Shown in pieces: positions 25,400 to 36,500 of a DNA stretch of 64,000 nt. A program made the position numbers and the translations under genes. This stretch comes from Enterobacter cancerogenus (GTDB lineage: Bacteria; Pseudomonadota; Gammaproteobacteria; Enterobacterales; Enterobacteriaceae), in assembly GCF_019047785.1 (NCBI RefSeq), contig NZ_CP077290.1:2046001-2110000 (forward strand). Reading direction: 5' to 3'. The stretch's first letter is position 1, and each line of letters opens with the position of its first letter. A model generated the notes under the pieces. The model saw only the letters and a list, made by a program, of their open reading frames with translations. It searched no databases and was not told where the DNA came from.

Positions 25400-26485
25400 A
25401 TGGCTAACTTTGATGCAGATTATTGCTACTCTTTCCCCGCAGTGAGGGGCGTCCAGGCTGGACGACCATTCTATATCGCCACTTGCCCTATGCGCATCAT
25501 TCCGAAGATCTTCAGTTTCGATGAGACAGACGTGCCGCCGGAGCTGCGCGCTCAGCGTATCTTGAATAAATCACGCATCCCAGAGATGGTGCGTTACTTA
25601 CTTGAAAACCCTAAAGATTACGTATTCTCTGCATTAACTGCATCCATTGCGGTCGATGTACTGTTTGACGAGTTCGAAAACTCCAACAATCTTGGAACGC
25701 TTCGCGTACCAATGGATGCGCAAATTCTTATCAATGATGGTCAACATCGCCGTAAGGCTATTGAGGATGCCCTTTCGGAGCGTCCTGAATTAGGGCAGGA
25801 CAACATCCCCGTATTGTTCTTTGTTGATGAAGGTTTAAGGCGAAGTCAGCAGATGTTTGCCGACCTGAATAAATACGCAATACGCCCAAGCCCATCATTA
25901 TCCGCGCTGTACGATCATCGCGACGTAAGCTCGAACCTTGCTCGCTATCTTGCTATGTCTATCGAGCCCTTTATTGGTCTTACTGAACTTGAGAAATCGA
26001 GTATCAGTTTGCTTTCCAATAAACTGTTTACACTAAGTAGCATTAAACAGGCAACACGCGCCCTGCTTGGTAAAGACCCTAAAGTAGGCAGCATTGAGGA
26101 CAATACGCATATCGCTACGCTATACTGGCAGGCTATTTTCAAAGTCATGCCAGACTGGCAGCTTGCTGCACGCAAAGAAGTATCTCCGGCGCAGCTCCGC
26201 CAGGATTATGTGCATGCCCATGGTATCGGTTTGCAGGCTTTGGGCCTTCTGGGCCGTTCACTACTAGCTGAAGAACCTGAGCACTGGCAGGAAAAACTTA
26301 CGAAGCTAAAAACCTTTGACTGGCGTAAAAGTAATCCAGAGATGATTAAGCGCGCAATGCAGCATGGCAAATTGAGCAAAACCGGCATCGCCATTCAGCT
26401 AACGTGCAACGCTTTAAAAATAGCGCTGTCTCTCCCCCTTTCTCCTGAAGAACAAGAGCTTGAAGCTCAGATGGTTGTATCATGA
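25400..26485 (+). CDS. dndB: DNA sulfur modification protein DndB
   Basis: A 361-residue DGQHR-domain protein; the signature DGQHR is at residues 113-117 inside LINDGQHRRKAIEDAL. DndB is not needed for chemistry but limits and regulates phosphorothioate modification. It is the first gene of dndBCDE, overlaps dndC by 4 bases (ATGA) and is preceded by candidate operators. dndA, the cysteine desulfurase, is absent; a housekeeping IscS usually supplies sulfur in enterobacteria. Confidence 0.93.
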   Translation: MANFDADYCYSFPAVRGVQAGRPFYIATCPMRIIPKIFSFDETDVPPELRAQRILNKSRIPEMVRYLLENPKDYVFSALTASIAVDVLFDEFENSNNLGTLRVPMDAQILINDGQHRRKAIEDALSERPELGQDNIPVLFFVDEGLRRSQQMFADLNKYAIRPSPSLSALYDHRDVSSNLARYLAMSIEPFIGLTELEKSSISLLSNKLFTLSSIKQATRALLGKDPKVGSIEDNTHIATLYWQAIFKVMPDWQLAARKEVSPAQLRQDYVHAHGIGLQALGLLGRSLLAEEPEHWQEKLTKLKTFDWRKSNPEMIKRAMQHGKLSKTGIAIQLTCNALKIALSLPLSPEEQELEAQMVVS

Positions 26486-28116
26486 GTACATTAACTCAGG
26501 CCTATGATCTGGCCGACTATGAAGATTTCATAAACGAAGAGCAATTTGCTGGGCGTACTCTCGCTGATTTTGTCTCCGAAGTTCAGCGTGTCTACTGCGC
26601 AGATAAACGCCCCTGGGTGATTGGCTACAGTGGCGGTAAAGACTCGTCGGCAGTTATTACCCTTGTTTACCTGGCGCTGATGGGCCTTCCGCCAGAGATG
26701 CGTACGAAGGATGTGTTTGTTGTTTCCTCGGACACGCTCGTAGAGACGCCGGTTGTAGTAGATCTCATCAAAAAAACGATGCTCCAGATTGAAGCTGGCG
26801 CTAAACGCGACGGCTTACCGATCACACAACATGCTGTAACCCCAAAAACCAACGAGACATTCTGGGTAAACCTGCTTGGTAAAGGCTATCCAGCGCCTAC
26901 TCGTAGTTTCCGTTGGTGTACAGAACGCATGAAAATCAACCCGGTAAGCGACTTTATCAAAAATAAGGTCAGCCAGTTTGAGGAAGTTATTGTCGTTCTT
27001 GGATCGCGCAGCAGTGAAAGTGCATCACGTGCTCAGGTTATTGCAAAGCATAAGATTGACGGCTCGCGCCTTGCACGCCATACCACCCTTTCAAATGCCT
27101 TCATTTACACCCCGATTGATACCTGGGATGTTGAAGACGTATGGAAATTACTGCGTGGTGCATTCAGATATGCGCCTGATGATATAGACGAGTGGGAAAG
27201 CCCTTGGGGGGGTAATAACCGCCCGCTGTGGACTCTTTATATGGATTCCTCAGCTCAGGGTGAATGCCCGCTAGTTATTGATGACAGCACGCCTTCCTGC
27301 GGTAACTCACGCTTTGGTTGCTGGACATGTACTGTCGTCACAAAAGATAAAGCGATGGAAAGCTTAATCCAGAATGGTGAAGAGTGGATGTCGCCCCTTC
27401 TGAAATACCGCGACCTGCTAGCTTTCACAACCGATCCAGTAAACAAAGATACCTACCGCAACTATAAACGACGCACAGGTAAAGTGAGCTATCAGTATGC
27501 GAAGGATGGCGAAGAACTTACAGCTGAGCGTAAACATGTTCCAGGCCCTTACTGGCTTAAGTATCGGCAGGAATGGTTGAAGGATTTGCTGACGATTGAG
27601 CGTGATATGAACGCACAAGGTCATACCATTACATTAATCACAGAACCTGAGCTGCATGCCATACGTCAGCAATGGCTGAAGGATCCTAATGAACCTGACT
27701 GGTACGATACTTTACCTGGTATCTATCGCGAGGTTTATGGCAAGGATCTGGACTGGGTTATAGACGATCAATCACGTTTCGACGCCAGCGATGCCGAACT
27801 TCTCGAGCAAATTGCACAAGGGTTTGATGTTGTACCTGAAATGGTGATGAAATTGATCGAGCTAGAAGTTTCGATGGAAGGCCTTAGCCGCCGCCAGGGG
27901 ATCTTCGACAAGCTAGGGGCGATCCTCAAGCAAGACTGGGGAAGTCTTGAAGAGATCAAACAACAGCAGGAAGCTTTGCAGAAACGTAATGAGCGTGATG
28001 TTCATCAGGAAGAAGTGGCAAGCATAGAAGCTGAACTGCAGATGCTACAGCGGAGAATTGCCGAAGTCAGCGAACCAATTCTGCTTACCAGTGAGGAAAA
28101 AGAACATGTTAATTAA
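26482..28116 (+). CDS. dndC: DNA phosphorothioation protein DndC
   Basis: A 544-residue PAPS-reductase-family ATP pyrophosphatase that activates the DNA backbone and accepts sulfur. The P-loop SGGKDSS is at residues 50-56. Cysteines C146 (FRWCTERM) and C273, C280 and C283 (CGNSRFGCWTC) are positioned to hold the [4Fe-4S] cluster known for this family. A long C-terminal coiled coil (about residues 470-530) probably contacts DndD or DndE. It overlaps dndD by 11 bases. Confidence 0.95.
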   Translation: MSTLTQAYDLADYEDFINEEQFAGRTLADFVSEVQRVYCADKRPWVIGYSGGKDSSAVITLVYLALMGLPPEMRTKDVFVVSSDTLVETPVVVDLIKKTMLQIEAGAKRDGLPITQHAVTPKTNETFWVNLLGKGYPAPTRSFRWCTERMKINPVSDFIKNKVSQFEEVIVVLGSRSSESASRAQVIAKHKIDGSRLARHTTLSNAFIYTPIDTWDVEDVWKLLRGAFRYAPDDIDEWESPWGGNNRPLWTLYMDSSAQGECPLVIDDSTPSCGNSRFGCWTCTVVTKDKAMESLIQNGEEWMSPLLKYRDLLAFTTDPVNKDTYRNYKRRTGKVSYQYAKDGEELTAERKHVPGPYWLKYRQEWLKDLLTIERDMNAQGHTITLITEPELHAIRQQWLKDPNEPDWYDTLPGIYREVYGKDLDWVIDDQSRFDASDAELLEQIAQGFDVVPEMVMKLIELEVSMEGLSRRQGIFDKLGAILKQDWGSLEEIKQQQEALQKRNERDVHQEEVASIEAELQMLQRRIAEVSEPILLTSEEKEHVN

Positions 28117-30106
28117 ACAGCTGGTACTGCGTAATTATCGGGTTTTTAATGGAACCCATGTTATCGATCTGGCCCCTAAAAAACGACAGAACGACGATAA
28201 TCCGCGCCCTATCGTTTTGTTCGGCGGGTTAAACGGTGCAGGTAAGACATCAATACTTTCCGCTATTCGCCTGGCCCTTTACGGAAGGCTTGCATTTGGT
28301 GCAACAACTCAGCAGCAAGAGTATGTTGAAGAGCTTAGCGCTCTGGTGCACAACGGCTCAACTTTGGGTGAGCAACCCGAGGAGGCCTCAGTCGAGCTTA
28401 TTTTCACCTACAATAAAGGTGGTCAGGAGGCTGAATTTACCGTTACCCGCACCTGGCAAAAAGGTAAGCGAGACAAACTGTCCTTACAGCAGGATGGCAA
28501 ACTCATTGAAGGGCTTGGCTATGATCAGTGCCAGGGTTTTTTAAATGAGTTAATACCCCACGGCATAGCCGACCTGTTCTTCTTTGATGGTGAAAAAATT
28601 GCTGAGCTTGCTGAGGACGAATCGGGAAACATCCTCCGTACGGCTGTGCGTCGCCTGTTGGGCCTGGATCTGATCGAGAAGCTCCGGAATGATTTAACAA
28701 TTTTCGTGAAGCGCCAACAATCTGGTCAACTAGCTGAATCTCAACAGCATAAGCTGCTTGAACTTGAGAAAAAGATTAAAGAATTTGCCTTTAAAACCGA
28801 GCAAATCCTTGAAAAGGCTGATTTCGCTAAATTGCGTATTGACCTAATCTCCAAGGAAATTGTGCAGAATGAGACCCTTCTCAACGCACAAGGCGGGGCT
28901 TTTGCTCAAACAAAAACCCAAGAGAAACAGAAGGTCGAGACGCTTTTAAAAGAAAAAGATCGCCTGGAAAAAGCGCTTCGTCATGAGTGTGATAGCTCAT
29001 TACCGTATGCTTTAGCTCCAAAGACTCTGGGTCGTTTGCTAGAACAGATTAGTGCAGAGACGCAAATAAAACAGGCAAATAGCTTCGAGAAGGAATTGAA
29101 TCAATTCCTTACGCAACTCAAAAGCGACATTTCCTTCCGTTCAGGAAGCACAGGTAAAATTGCAGCTGAGGCTATAGAAGATAACCTTAAAACATATCTT
29201 GCTGATAAACCAAAAGGTGAATTGTTATTTGACATATCTGAACGTGAAGCAGGGATGATTCAGCAGGCCATCGAACAAGATAGTAAGAAAGCCTGGCAAC
29301 GCTTCGATCTTTATCGTAACCAGCTGGCAGAAGTAGAAGAACAATTAGAGCAAGCCGCAGCAAACATCGCCCGAGCGCCGGAAGATGATCAGCTGATGGA
29401 TATTTTTGATAAACTCCGAGAGCTAGATCGTCAACGTGAAGCTAAGCGGCAGGAGTATCGCTCATTGCTTGAAGAAGCAAAAAATTACAAACAACAGCAA
29501 CTTGATTGCGCTCGCCAGATTCAAAAGGCTCACGACACAGCTCGCAGCCAGCATAGCTTTAATAGCGCATTCATTAACGCGCAAGAGACAATTAATCTAC
29601 TTGACCGTTATAGTGAGCTGTTAACTGAGGCAAGGGTAAAAACACTTTCAGCTAACTTTGAAGTAGCTTACCGTAAGTTAGCTCGTAAAGAAGACTTGCA
29701 GCTTAATGCCCATATTAATCCTGCGACATTTGATGTCGAACTGGTAGATGAAAATAATACGGTTATTAATCGTAAGTTACTCTCTGCTGGTGAGAAGCAA
29801 ATTTATGCAATAGCTATTCTTGAGGCTTTGGCTAAAACTTCTGGTCGTGAACTACCTGTGATTATTGATACGCCACTTGGGCGTTTAGACTCTCAGCATC
29901 GAGATAAATTGATTAATCATTATTTCCCATATGCAAGTCATCAAGTTGTATTGCTGTCTACGGATACTGAAGTTGATGAGCGGTATTTTGTTGATCAGCT
30001 TAGAGATGATATTTCTCATGCATATGAGATCGTGTTTAATGCCCGAACAAAGTCATCTGCACTTAAACCAGGATATTTCTGGGAATTAACTAAGGAGATA
30101 ATCTAG
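28106..30106 (+). CDS. dndD: DNA sulfur modification ATPase DndD
   Basis: A 666-residue SMC/RecN-like ATPase. Walker A is GLNGAGKTS (residues 41-49) near the N-terminus. The ABC signature LLSAGEKQIYAIA and the Walker B segment LPVIIDTPLGRLD are near the C-terminus, with about 350 residues of coiled coil between. DndD hydrolyses ATP and helps open or nick the DNA during sulfur insertion. The ATG at 28106 has GAGGAAA upstream; an in-frame start at 28058 within dndC is less likely. Confidence 0.94.
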   Translation: MLIKQLVLRNYRVFNGTHVIDLAPKKRQNDDNPRPIVLFGGLNGAGKTSILSAIRLALYGRLAFGATTQQQEYVEELSALVHNGSTLGEQPEEASVELIFTYNKGGQEAEFTVTRTWQKGKRDKLSLQQDGKLIEGLGYDQCQGFLNELIPHGIADLFFFDGEKIAELAEDESGNILRTAVRRLLGLDLIEKLRNDLTIFVKRQQSGQLAESQQHKLLELEKKIKEFAFKTEQILEKADFAKLRIDLISKEIVQNETLLNAQGGAFAQTKTQEKQKVETLLKEKDRLEKALRHECDSSLPYALAPKTLGRLLEQISAETQIKQANSFEKELNQFLTQLKSDISFRSGSTGKIAAEAIEDNLKTYLADKPKGELLFDISEREAGMIQQAIEQDSKKAWQRFDLYRNQLAEVEEQLEQAAANIARAPEDDQLMDIFDKLRELDRQREAKRQEYRSLLEEAKNYKQQQLDCARQIQKAHDTARSQHSFNSAFINAQETINLLDRYSELLTEARVKTLSANFEVAYRKLARKEDLQLNAHINPATFDVELVDENNTVINRKLLSAGEKQIYAIAILEALAKTSGRELPVIIDTPLGRLDSQHRDKLINHYFPYASHQVVLLSTDTEVDERYFVDQLRDDISHAYEIVFNARTKSSALKPGYFWELTKEII

Positions 30107-30468
30107 TGCTCCCGAATCGTATGCAGCTCAGTCGTCAGACTGAAGAGCAACTGAAGAGATTGAAAGGGTATACGGGAATTACTCCCAACGTTTCAGCGCG
30201 GTTAGCATTCTTTTGTTCAGTTGAGAGTGGATTTCGCTATTCTTCGGAATTTGATACTAAAAGGCTAGATGGTTCTTTGGTGCTCGATAAAATTACGTGG
30301 CTTGGGGAAACATTACAAGCAACAGAAATGGTATTGAAAATGCTCTATCCGCAACTAGAGCCTAAAATGTCCATCAGAGTCTGGGCTGCACATGTTGAAG
30401 ACGGAATTTCGTCACTACGGAATCATAAAAATCTAAAGGAGTTTACTCAGGCAATTGCAATTAGTTGA
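30106..30468 (+). CDS. dndE: DNA sulfur modification protein DndE
   Basis: A 120-residue protein, starting with GTG that overlaps the dndD stop (TAGTG) and is preceded by AAGGAG. DndE binds nicked double-stranded DNA and is required for modification. The basic N-terminus (MLPNRMQLSRQTEEQLKRLK) is typical. It is the last gene of the modification operon and converges on dptH. Confidence 0.92.
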   Translation: MLPNRMQLSRQTEEQLKRLKGYTGITPNVSARLAFFCSVESGFRYSSEFDTKRLDGSLVLDKITWLGETLQATEMVLKMLYPQLEPKMSIRVWAAHVEDGISSLRNHKNLKEFTQAIAIS

Positions 30469-30563
30469 AAAGCTATTAACTAAAGATTAAGAAGTAGCAA
30501 AAATTGTATTACTACTTCCTAAGTGTTCTTTCATTATAAGTTTGAAACATCAGGACTCAAAAC

Positions 30564-30583
30564 GCCCCATTACCTTATGGGGC
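30564..30583. terminator. Hairpin between convergent dndE and dptH
   Basis: GCCCCAT pairs with ATGGGGC across TACCTT. Located midway between the convergent operons, it probably ends both transcripts, though the flanking T/A runs are short. Confidence 0.65.
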
Positions 30584-30598
30584 ATGACCAATTAAACA

Positions 30599-33500
30599 TT
30601 ACATTTTCCGATTACCGAGTGACGAAACCTTTAAGACTTTCGCACTTTGCTCAAGATGACCATTTTCATTGATATGTAAACCAACGGAGATGCATTCGCC
30701 TTTCTTCAGTTTTGCCAGTTCAGTAAGCCAATTTTTTTTATTACTTCCTGGTACCGCCTGTTCAAGCAGTTTAGCATAACTCTGAATTTCAGTTTCGGCT
30801 GGTGCAAAGAACAATTTATGTGCAGCTTGAAACAATCGGTCTTGTTCATCTCTTTTCAAGTTACTTAAAGTTTGAGTAGCCAAAATTAGTGACAATCCAT
30901 ACTTTCTACCTTCAGTTAACATTTTACCTAATGGGCTGTCTAATTTTTGGTCCAAGTTTTGGACTTCATCTAATACCACAGGTATCGGAGTGTTTTTATC
31001 ACCATTAGCACAAACATAAGAATATAAATCCCAAAGAATAAACTCTGTAGCTAAAAGCCAAACATCTCTGGAAAGCCTAGCTAACTGAATTAACCTAATA
31101 GTAGAAGATGTCGATTCAAAAATATCTTTCCAACCATCCATCTCAGAGGCAAAGGAAAATAGATTAGCTCTGACTATTGAGTGAAGTTTATTTGCAAGTG
31201 CTTCACCATGTTTTCCAGCATCTTCAAGGTCGCTTAGCATTCTATTGAAATTATATTCAGCACCATATAATTCAATTCCATCCTCAAGAATTTTAATAAG
31301 TGTTTGTAGTTGTTGGCTACCTATATCTGAATAAACAGCATTGAATACTGATGCAACTCTAGATGCAACATCATGAGCTTTATCAGCAATAGTAATCCCG
31401 GCTACTTTTTGTGTTTGTTTATTAAAGGGGTTTAATTTTAGGGGGGTCTGTACAACCAAATCAGTTATAGGCTTGACATTTTCCATGAATTCTTCTTCAA
31501 GATGTTCAGGCAAAAATCCATTTGTGTAGTCTATAACCATAGAATTTATTTTATTTTTGGCCAATTCCATCAGCAGCCCTTGTATGCAATATGATTTACC
31601 TTGCCCCGAACGTCCAAATATAATTAGGTGACGATTAGCTAAGCTTTTATTACCATATTCCCAATAGACAGGCTTTAGATTATCAATAGCCAAACCAATT
31701 AATACTCGACATTTGTCTATATCTTTTTTTAAAAATCTTTCAACTTCCTTTTCTTTACTTGGTAAGTTTTGAGCAAACTTTTCCTCTTTCACCTCATCAC
31801 TTATAATTTTATTATCATTAAAAATATTTAAACCTGAATGATTAGATTTATCTGATGAAGCCATATAAACCTGCTCAAGACATCTCTTTAAAATATGTTC
31901 ATGTATACATAGTTTTTCATTAAGATATTCTAATGCGCTAACACGAGAAGTATTTAAATCTAAAGCTGTTCGGCAAAGATCAGTAAGGCCAGTATAATTA
32001 ATATTTGAAGACGAGATAAGATTCTGAACAAAGAAATAATTCTTACCATAATCTGTAGCATAAGCTTTAAGCAGTGACATATATAAATACTTATTATAAT
32101 TAATATCAAGCCGTCTATTAATACTCGATTGCAATTTTGAAGCCTCGATGATCCTAGGTTCATTATCGATAAAATCAATAGCCATTTTCATGATATTTTC
32201 TATATCGACACCTATGAAAGCGTTGTCTACATGCGCATAAGTTGTTTCATCAATCCTAACTACAATGCCATCTGTTAATAATTTATCAATGTAGAATGAA
32301 GCATGCCCAATAGATTGGCTTCTAATTTTAGATGCTACATCGAGTTTCGATAACGGACTTAATGATTGCTTGAATAAGTCGATTAGAACTGATTTCTGCG
32401 AGGCTAGGTTAAAATCAGATGCTAAACTTACTGTGTCTGCACCAGACTTTCCATTAAAATAAATACCATAAGACTCGCCATATGCACGGACAATGTGTCT
32501 AACGAAGTAGTAGTCATCAGCCAGATCAACTTGTTGATAAATATCAACAGATAAATTTACTGCGTCTCTTCCACAGTATTTATATTCATTAAGTTTAGAA
32601 GCTATAATGCATAACACTCTTTTCTTATCGTCTTCACTTATCTTCAAATAGTCAATATGACGATATGTTCCTCTACCACTTTGATATACATACTCTCTAT
32701 CGACAGCTCTCATCAAATTCGGCTCAAGACGATCTTCTGAGAAAATCCCTGAACAAATAGATTTTTTATTAGCATGAGATTGAATATTTGCCCATACATC
32801 ACCATCGGGGAAATCTAGCAAAGCATTAGTAATCCCAGGCACTTTAGATAGTGCCAATGGCTTTATCTTCTCCCCATTTATTTGAAGAATATTCTCCTTT
32901 TCCCATATGGCTATTTGATTCTCTGCTACGGTAAGTTCAACATTTAGGCGTTCATGCAGATACCATGATAAATCGTCAAGATCGGCAGGAGATTTATTCC
33001 ATAACCAAAACTCTTCAAAAAATGATTTATTCAGACTAGGGGAAGTAATTAACTTAATTTCATTTTCCTTTAGCCCACAACATGCCTCTAAAAAAGAATA
33101 AAAGCCCTTATCCGAGCTAAAACTTCCTCTCAACGTGGTGAATAAAGGCGTCCTTAATTCACTTAAATTACTTTTTGTAATAGCCCATATTACCTTAGGT
33201 GAAATACTTAATTTTGCAATGAAATTATTTTTAGCTTTCGACTCAATTTGGCGAACCCTTTCCCTTGTAATATCGTAACTTTTCCCAATATCCTCTAGAG
33301 TTTCGCCATCACAATTGATTCCATATCTACGAATCAGAATGTCATTCTCTCTTGACCTTACATTCAGGATGTTATTATTAAGATCATTAATAATAAATGG
33401 CTCCAGCTCCTCAATTGGTAGGTCAAAATCTTCGATCTGTTTTTTATTTATATCAGAATTAATAGAGAATGAACCATTTTTTAAATGCTCAACCAAATTT

Positions 33501-36500
33501 AAGAAATTATGAATTTTTTTCTTTCCAAAACCAGGAATGCTCTCTAAGGACGAAGTTGCAATAGCTATTGTCTCTTTAATTGTAATATTTTCACCAAACT
33601 CCCTCAAAATTGTGCTAACTAATGCTTTATAATCATTAGTTATATTTACCATATTTAAACATGTTGACTCATCTTCTATATTAACTAGCTCATTTTGTTT
33701 CTCTATTAATGAATCATGTGACAATTCATATTTAAGTTTGTAAAAACTTAATATATCGTAAGAATTAAATCCGCCACTATTCTTGAGTTCCATCTCGGTT
33801 AAGGACAGGATGTCTTCAATTTGAATATCTCGCTGGTAGAAACCTAGTATTTTATCCACAATATCAGAATAAGAATCATCATAACCAAAAATTGCTTTAA
33901 ACTGTCCTTCATTATTTACTTCTGAAGTATTTAGTTCCTCCTCTACATTTGAAGTATTTCGTTCCTCTTCGAAAATTATATCATCATCTACAATTTCATT
34001 ACGACTGGAAATATCATCAGGCAGTTCGAAAACATTGAATGATGTTAGCTCAGCATTTAGAAAATTCAAATGTGAAATTTCTGGATAAGCTGATTCGTCT
34101 TGAAATTTAGATGATAACTTTTCTATAGACTCTTCATGAAGCATTTTTACAAAACCATGAGGAATACGCAATTTCAAAATATTAAGCTCTACGTCAAACA
34201 CACTTTCAATACGAGATCGTTCCATCTCTTCAGTTATAGATAATGCTATTCCCTCAGGGTAGTTAGGCAACTCACAAATATTATATTCCCCCTGTAATAA
34301 GGAATCACTTATTTTATACAAGTTTTTAAAATACCTAACCGGGAACACGCCGTAAAGCTCAAATTTATCGACTTGAGTTAATAATTGTTGGATAAAGAGA
34401 GAACGATATACCTGTCCTTTGAAAGTCTTCGGTGCCAGTAACCGCTTCATATGCTCGGCTAATGACTTGCTTTGTTTTACGGCCTTAGTGAAATCCGTTC
34501 CAGATGCTCTTGTTTTTACTTCCAGAGGGAGCAATACAAGGCGTCCTCCTTTAATACCTACAAATAATATATCATCTGAAAGCGCGCCTTTTGATTTATT
34601 ATGAAGTCGAGCAGAAAAATCGTTATCTTTTATTTGCAACCCTAAATTTCCAGTAACTCTAAGCATTTCACCAACTGATAGTGGTATCCATACAATATCA
34701 CTTGATAAGAGTAAACCTGAAATAAATTTATAAGCAGCGACAATTCCTTTTTTCTCTTTAATTTTCTTTTTGGTATTATCAGACTTTTGCTTACCAGACT
34801 CTTTCACAACGTCTAACAGCCATTGTCCATTTAATGCATTAAAGGAATTAATTAACTCATCAGAATGACTTCTTAACAGGTCTTTATATAACCCAACCCG
34901 TGAAGATACTGTTATAGCATCATAAGCTACTGAGTTAGTATATTGATCGGCATAATGTATTAGAATTGTCTCTTTCGTATCAAAGAACTCAAGCGTCACT
35001 TTTGGCTCGATGATACATGTCCATATACTGGAGTTGTAAGACTTATTTAATTTATGTTTAAAGCTATCTTTTACAGCTAATACAGGCACACTCCCTTTAA
35101 CATATTTTGCTGAGCTATCTCTATACGGAAGCATCAATTGGTTGTAAAGAGAAGCTAAACACACAGAACTATTTTTAGTTATTAAGTTTTTTAATCCAAA
35201 GCCAGTATAAAATACTTCATTTTCTAAATATGATGCCTCACCAGATAAAATACCATTACATACAATCCCTGATTTTCCTTCACCAACACTGTTAGTACGC
35301 ATAACAACTTCTTCATTGTTTTTAAAGAAACTTAAATGCGCATAATTGAATTCTTCATAGTTATCTATTTTATAGAATGTTACATTACGCCTGATCCTTA
35401 ATATCAAATCATCTATTTCAGATTCTTTATCGGAGCTGTTAAGACGAGCTAACTCTCGTAACTTTAATACACTCCTACCTTCTGAAAAATCATCAAATAG
35501 AGTTAGAGAATGATCGTCATTGTAAATATTAACTTGTATTTTGATATTGCCTTTTTTATTTTTCTTATAATAATTAAGTATCCCGTTAAAGATATCTGCA
35601 TTGTTTTGATTGTTTATAGAGTTAATAATGAGTGGGTTTTGTTTATTATCTTTAAACAAAACATCGAAGCATGATATAAAATCTTGAATTTTCTCATAGA
35701 CTAATGACGATACATAGCTTGTATCACCCTCAGAGCTAGGACCAAGTTCAAGCCAAAACTTATTATGGCTTAATGATTTTGTTCTAACGAAAATCGATTC
35801 ATTATCAAATAATATAGGCAGCAAACCACTCGCATTAAATTTTTTCACAGTTGAAGAGGGGATTTGGCTAAATGAATTTGTTAAATCAGCTATTCTCGAC
35901 TTAGCGAACTCTAAAGCATATGACAAGCATAATGGGTGGAATGGTGAAAAGAATTCTCTATTAGATCTCCTAATAATACCCAGTGTTAGTAACTGCCTGC
36001 TCTTATAATTCAATGCGCCTTGCGGAATGTTTACCAATTCATTATGAACAGTCGATATTATTTGTTCAACAATCCTAATCAAGCTTTCTGGCCAATTTGT
36101 TATCGATAGGATCGTTTCATGTTCCAAGAGCCAAGTAAACAATTTCTTATAAGCTCGAGACACTTCAGGAAATTCAATCTCAAATCCATTGAGTTGAATT
36201 TCTTCGCCATTACTATCATCGAAATATAACAAACCTTCGCTGATCATTTTAAATTCAGCTACGCACAATTCCTTAGCTTGAACTGTAAGATCCTTCTCTC
36301 GCCCACCAATAATTACTCTTGATGTTTCTGATTTATACTTCGGTATCCTATCATTTTCGAAAATATCTATGCTGCGTTGAGTATCAAATAAACTTGGCAG
36401 TATAATAGTTTCAACTATTTTTGGACCAATAATAGTTACGGGCAAATAGTATTCACCAGAAAATAATATCATCTCTCCAAGTATTTCATTTTCACTTACA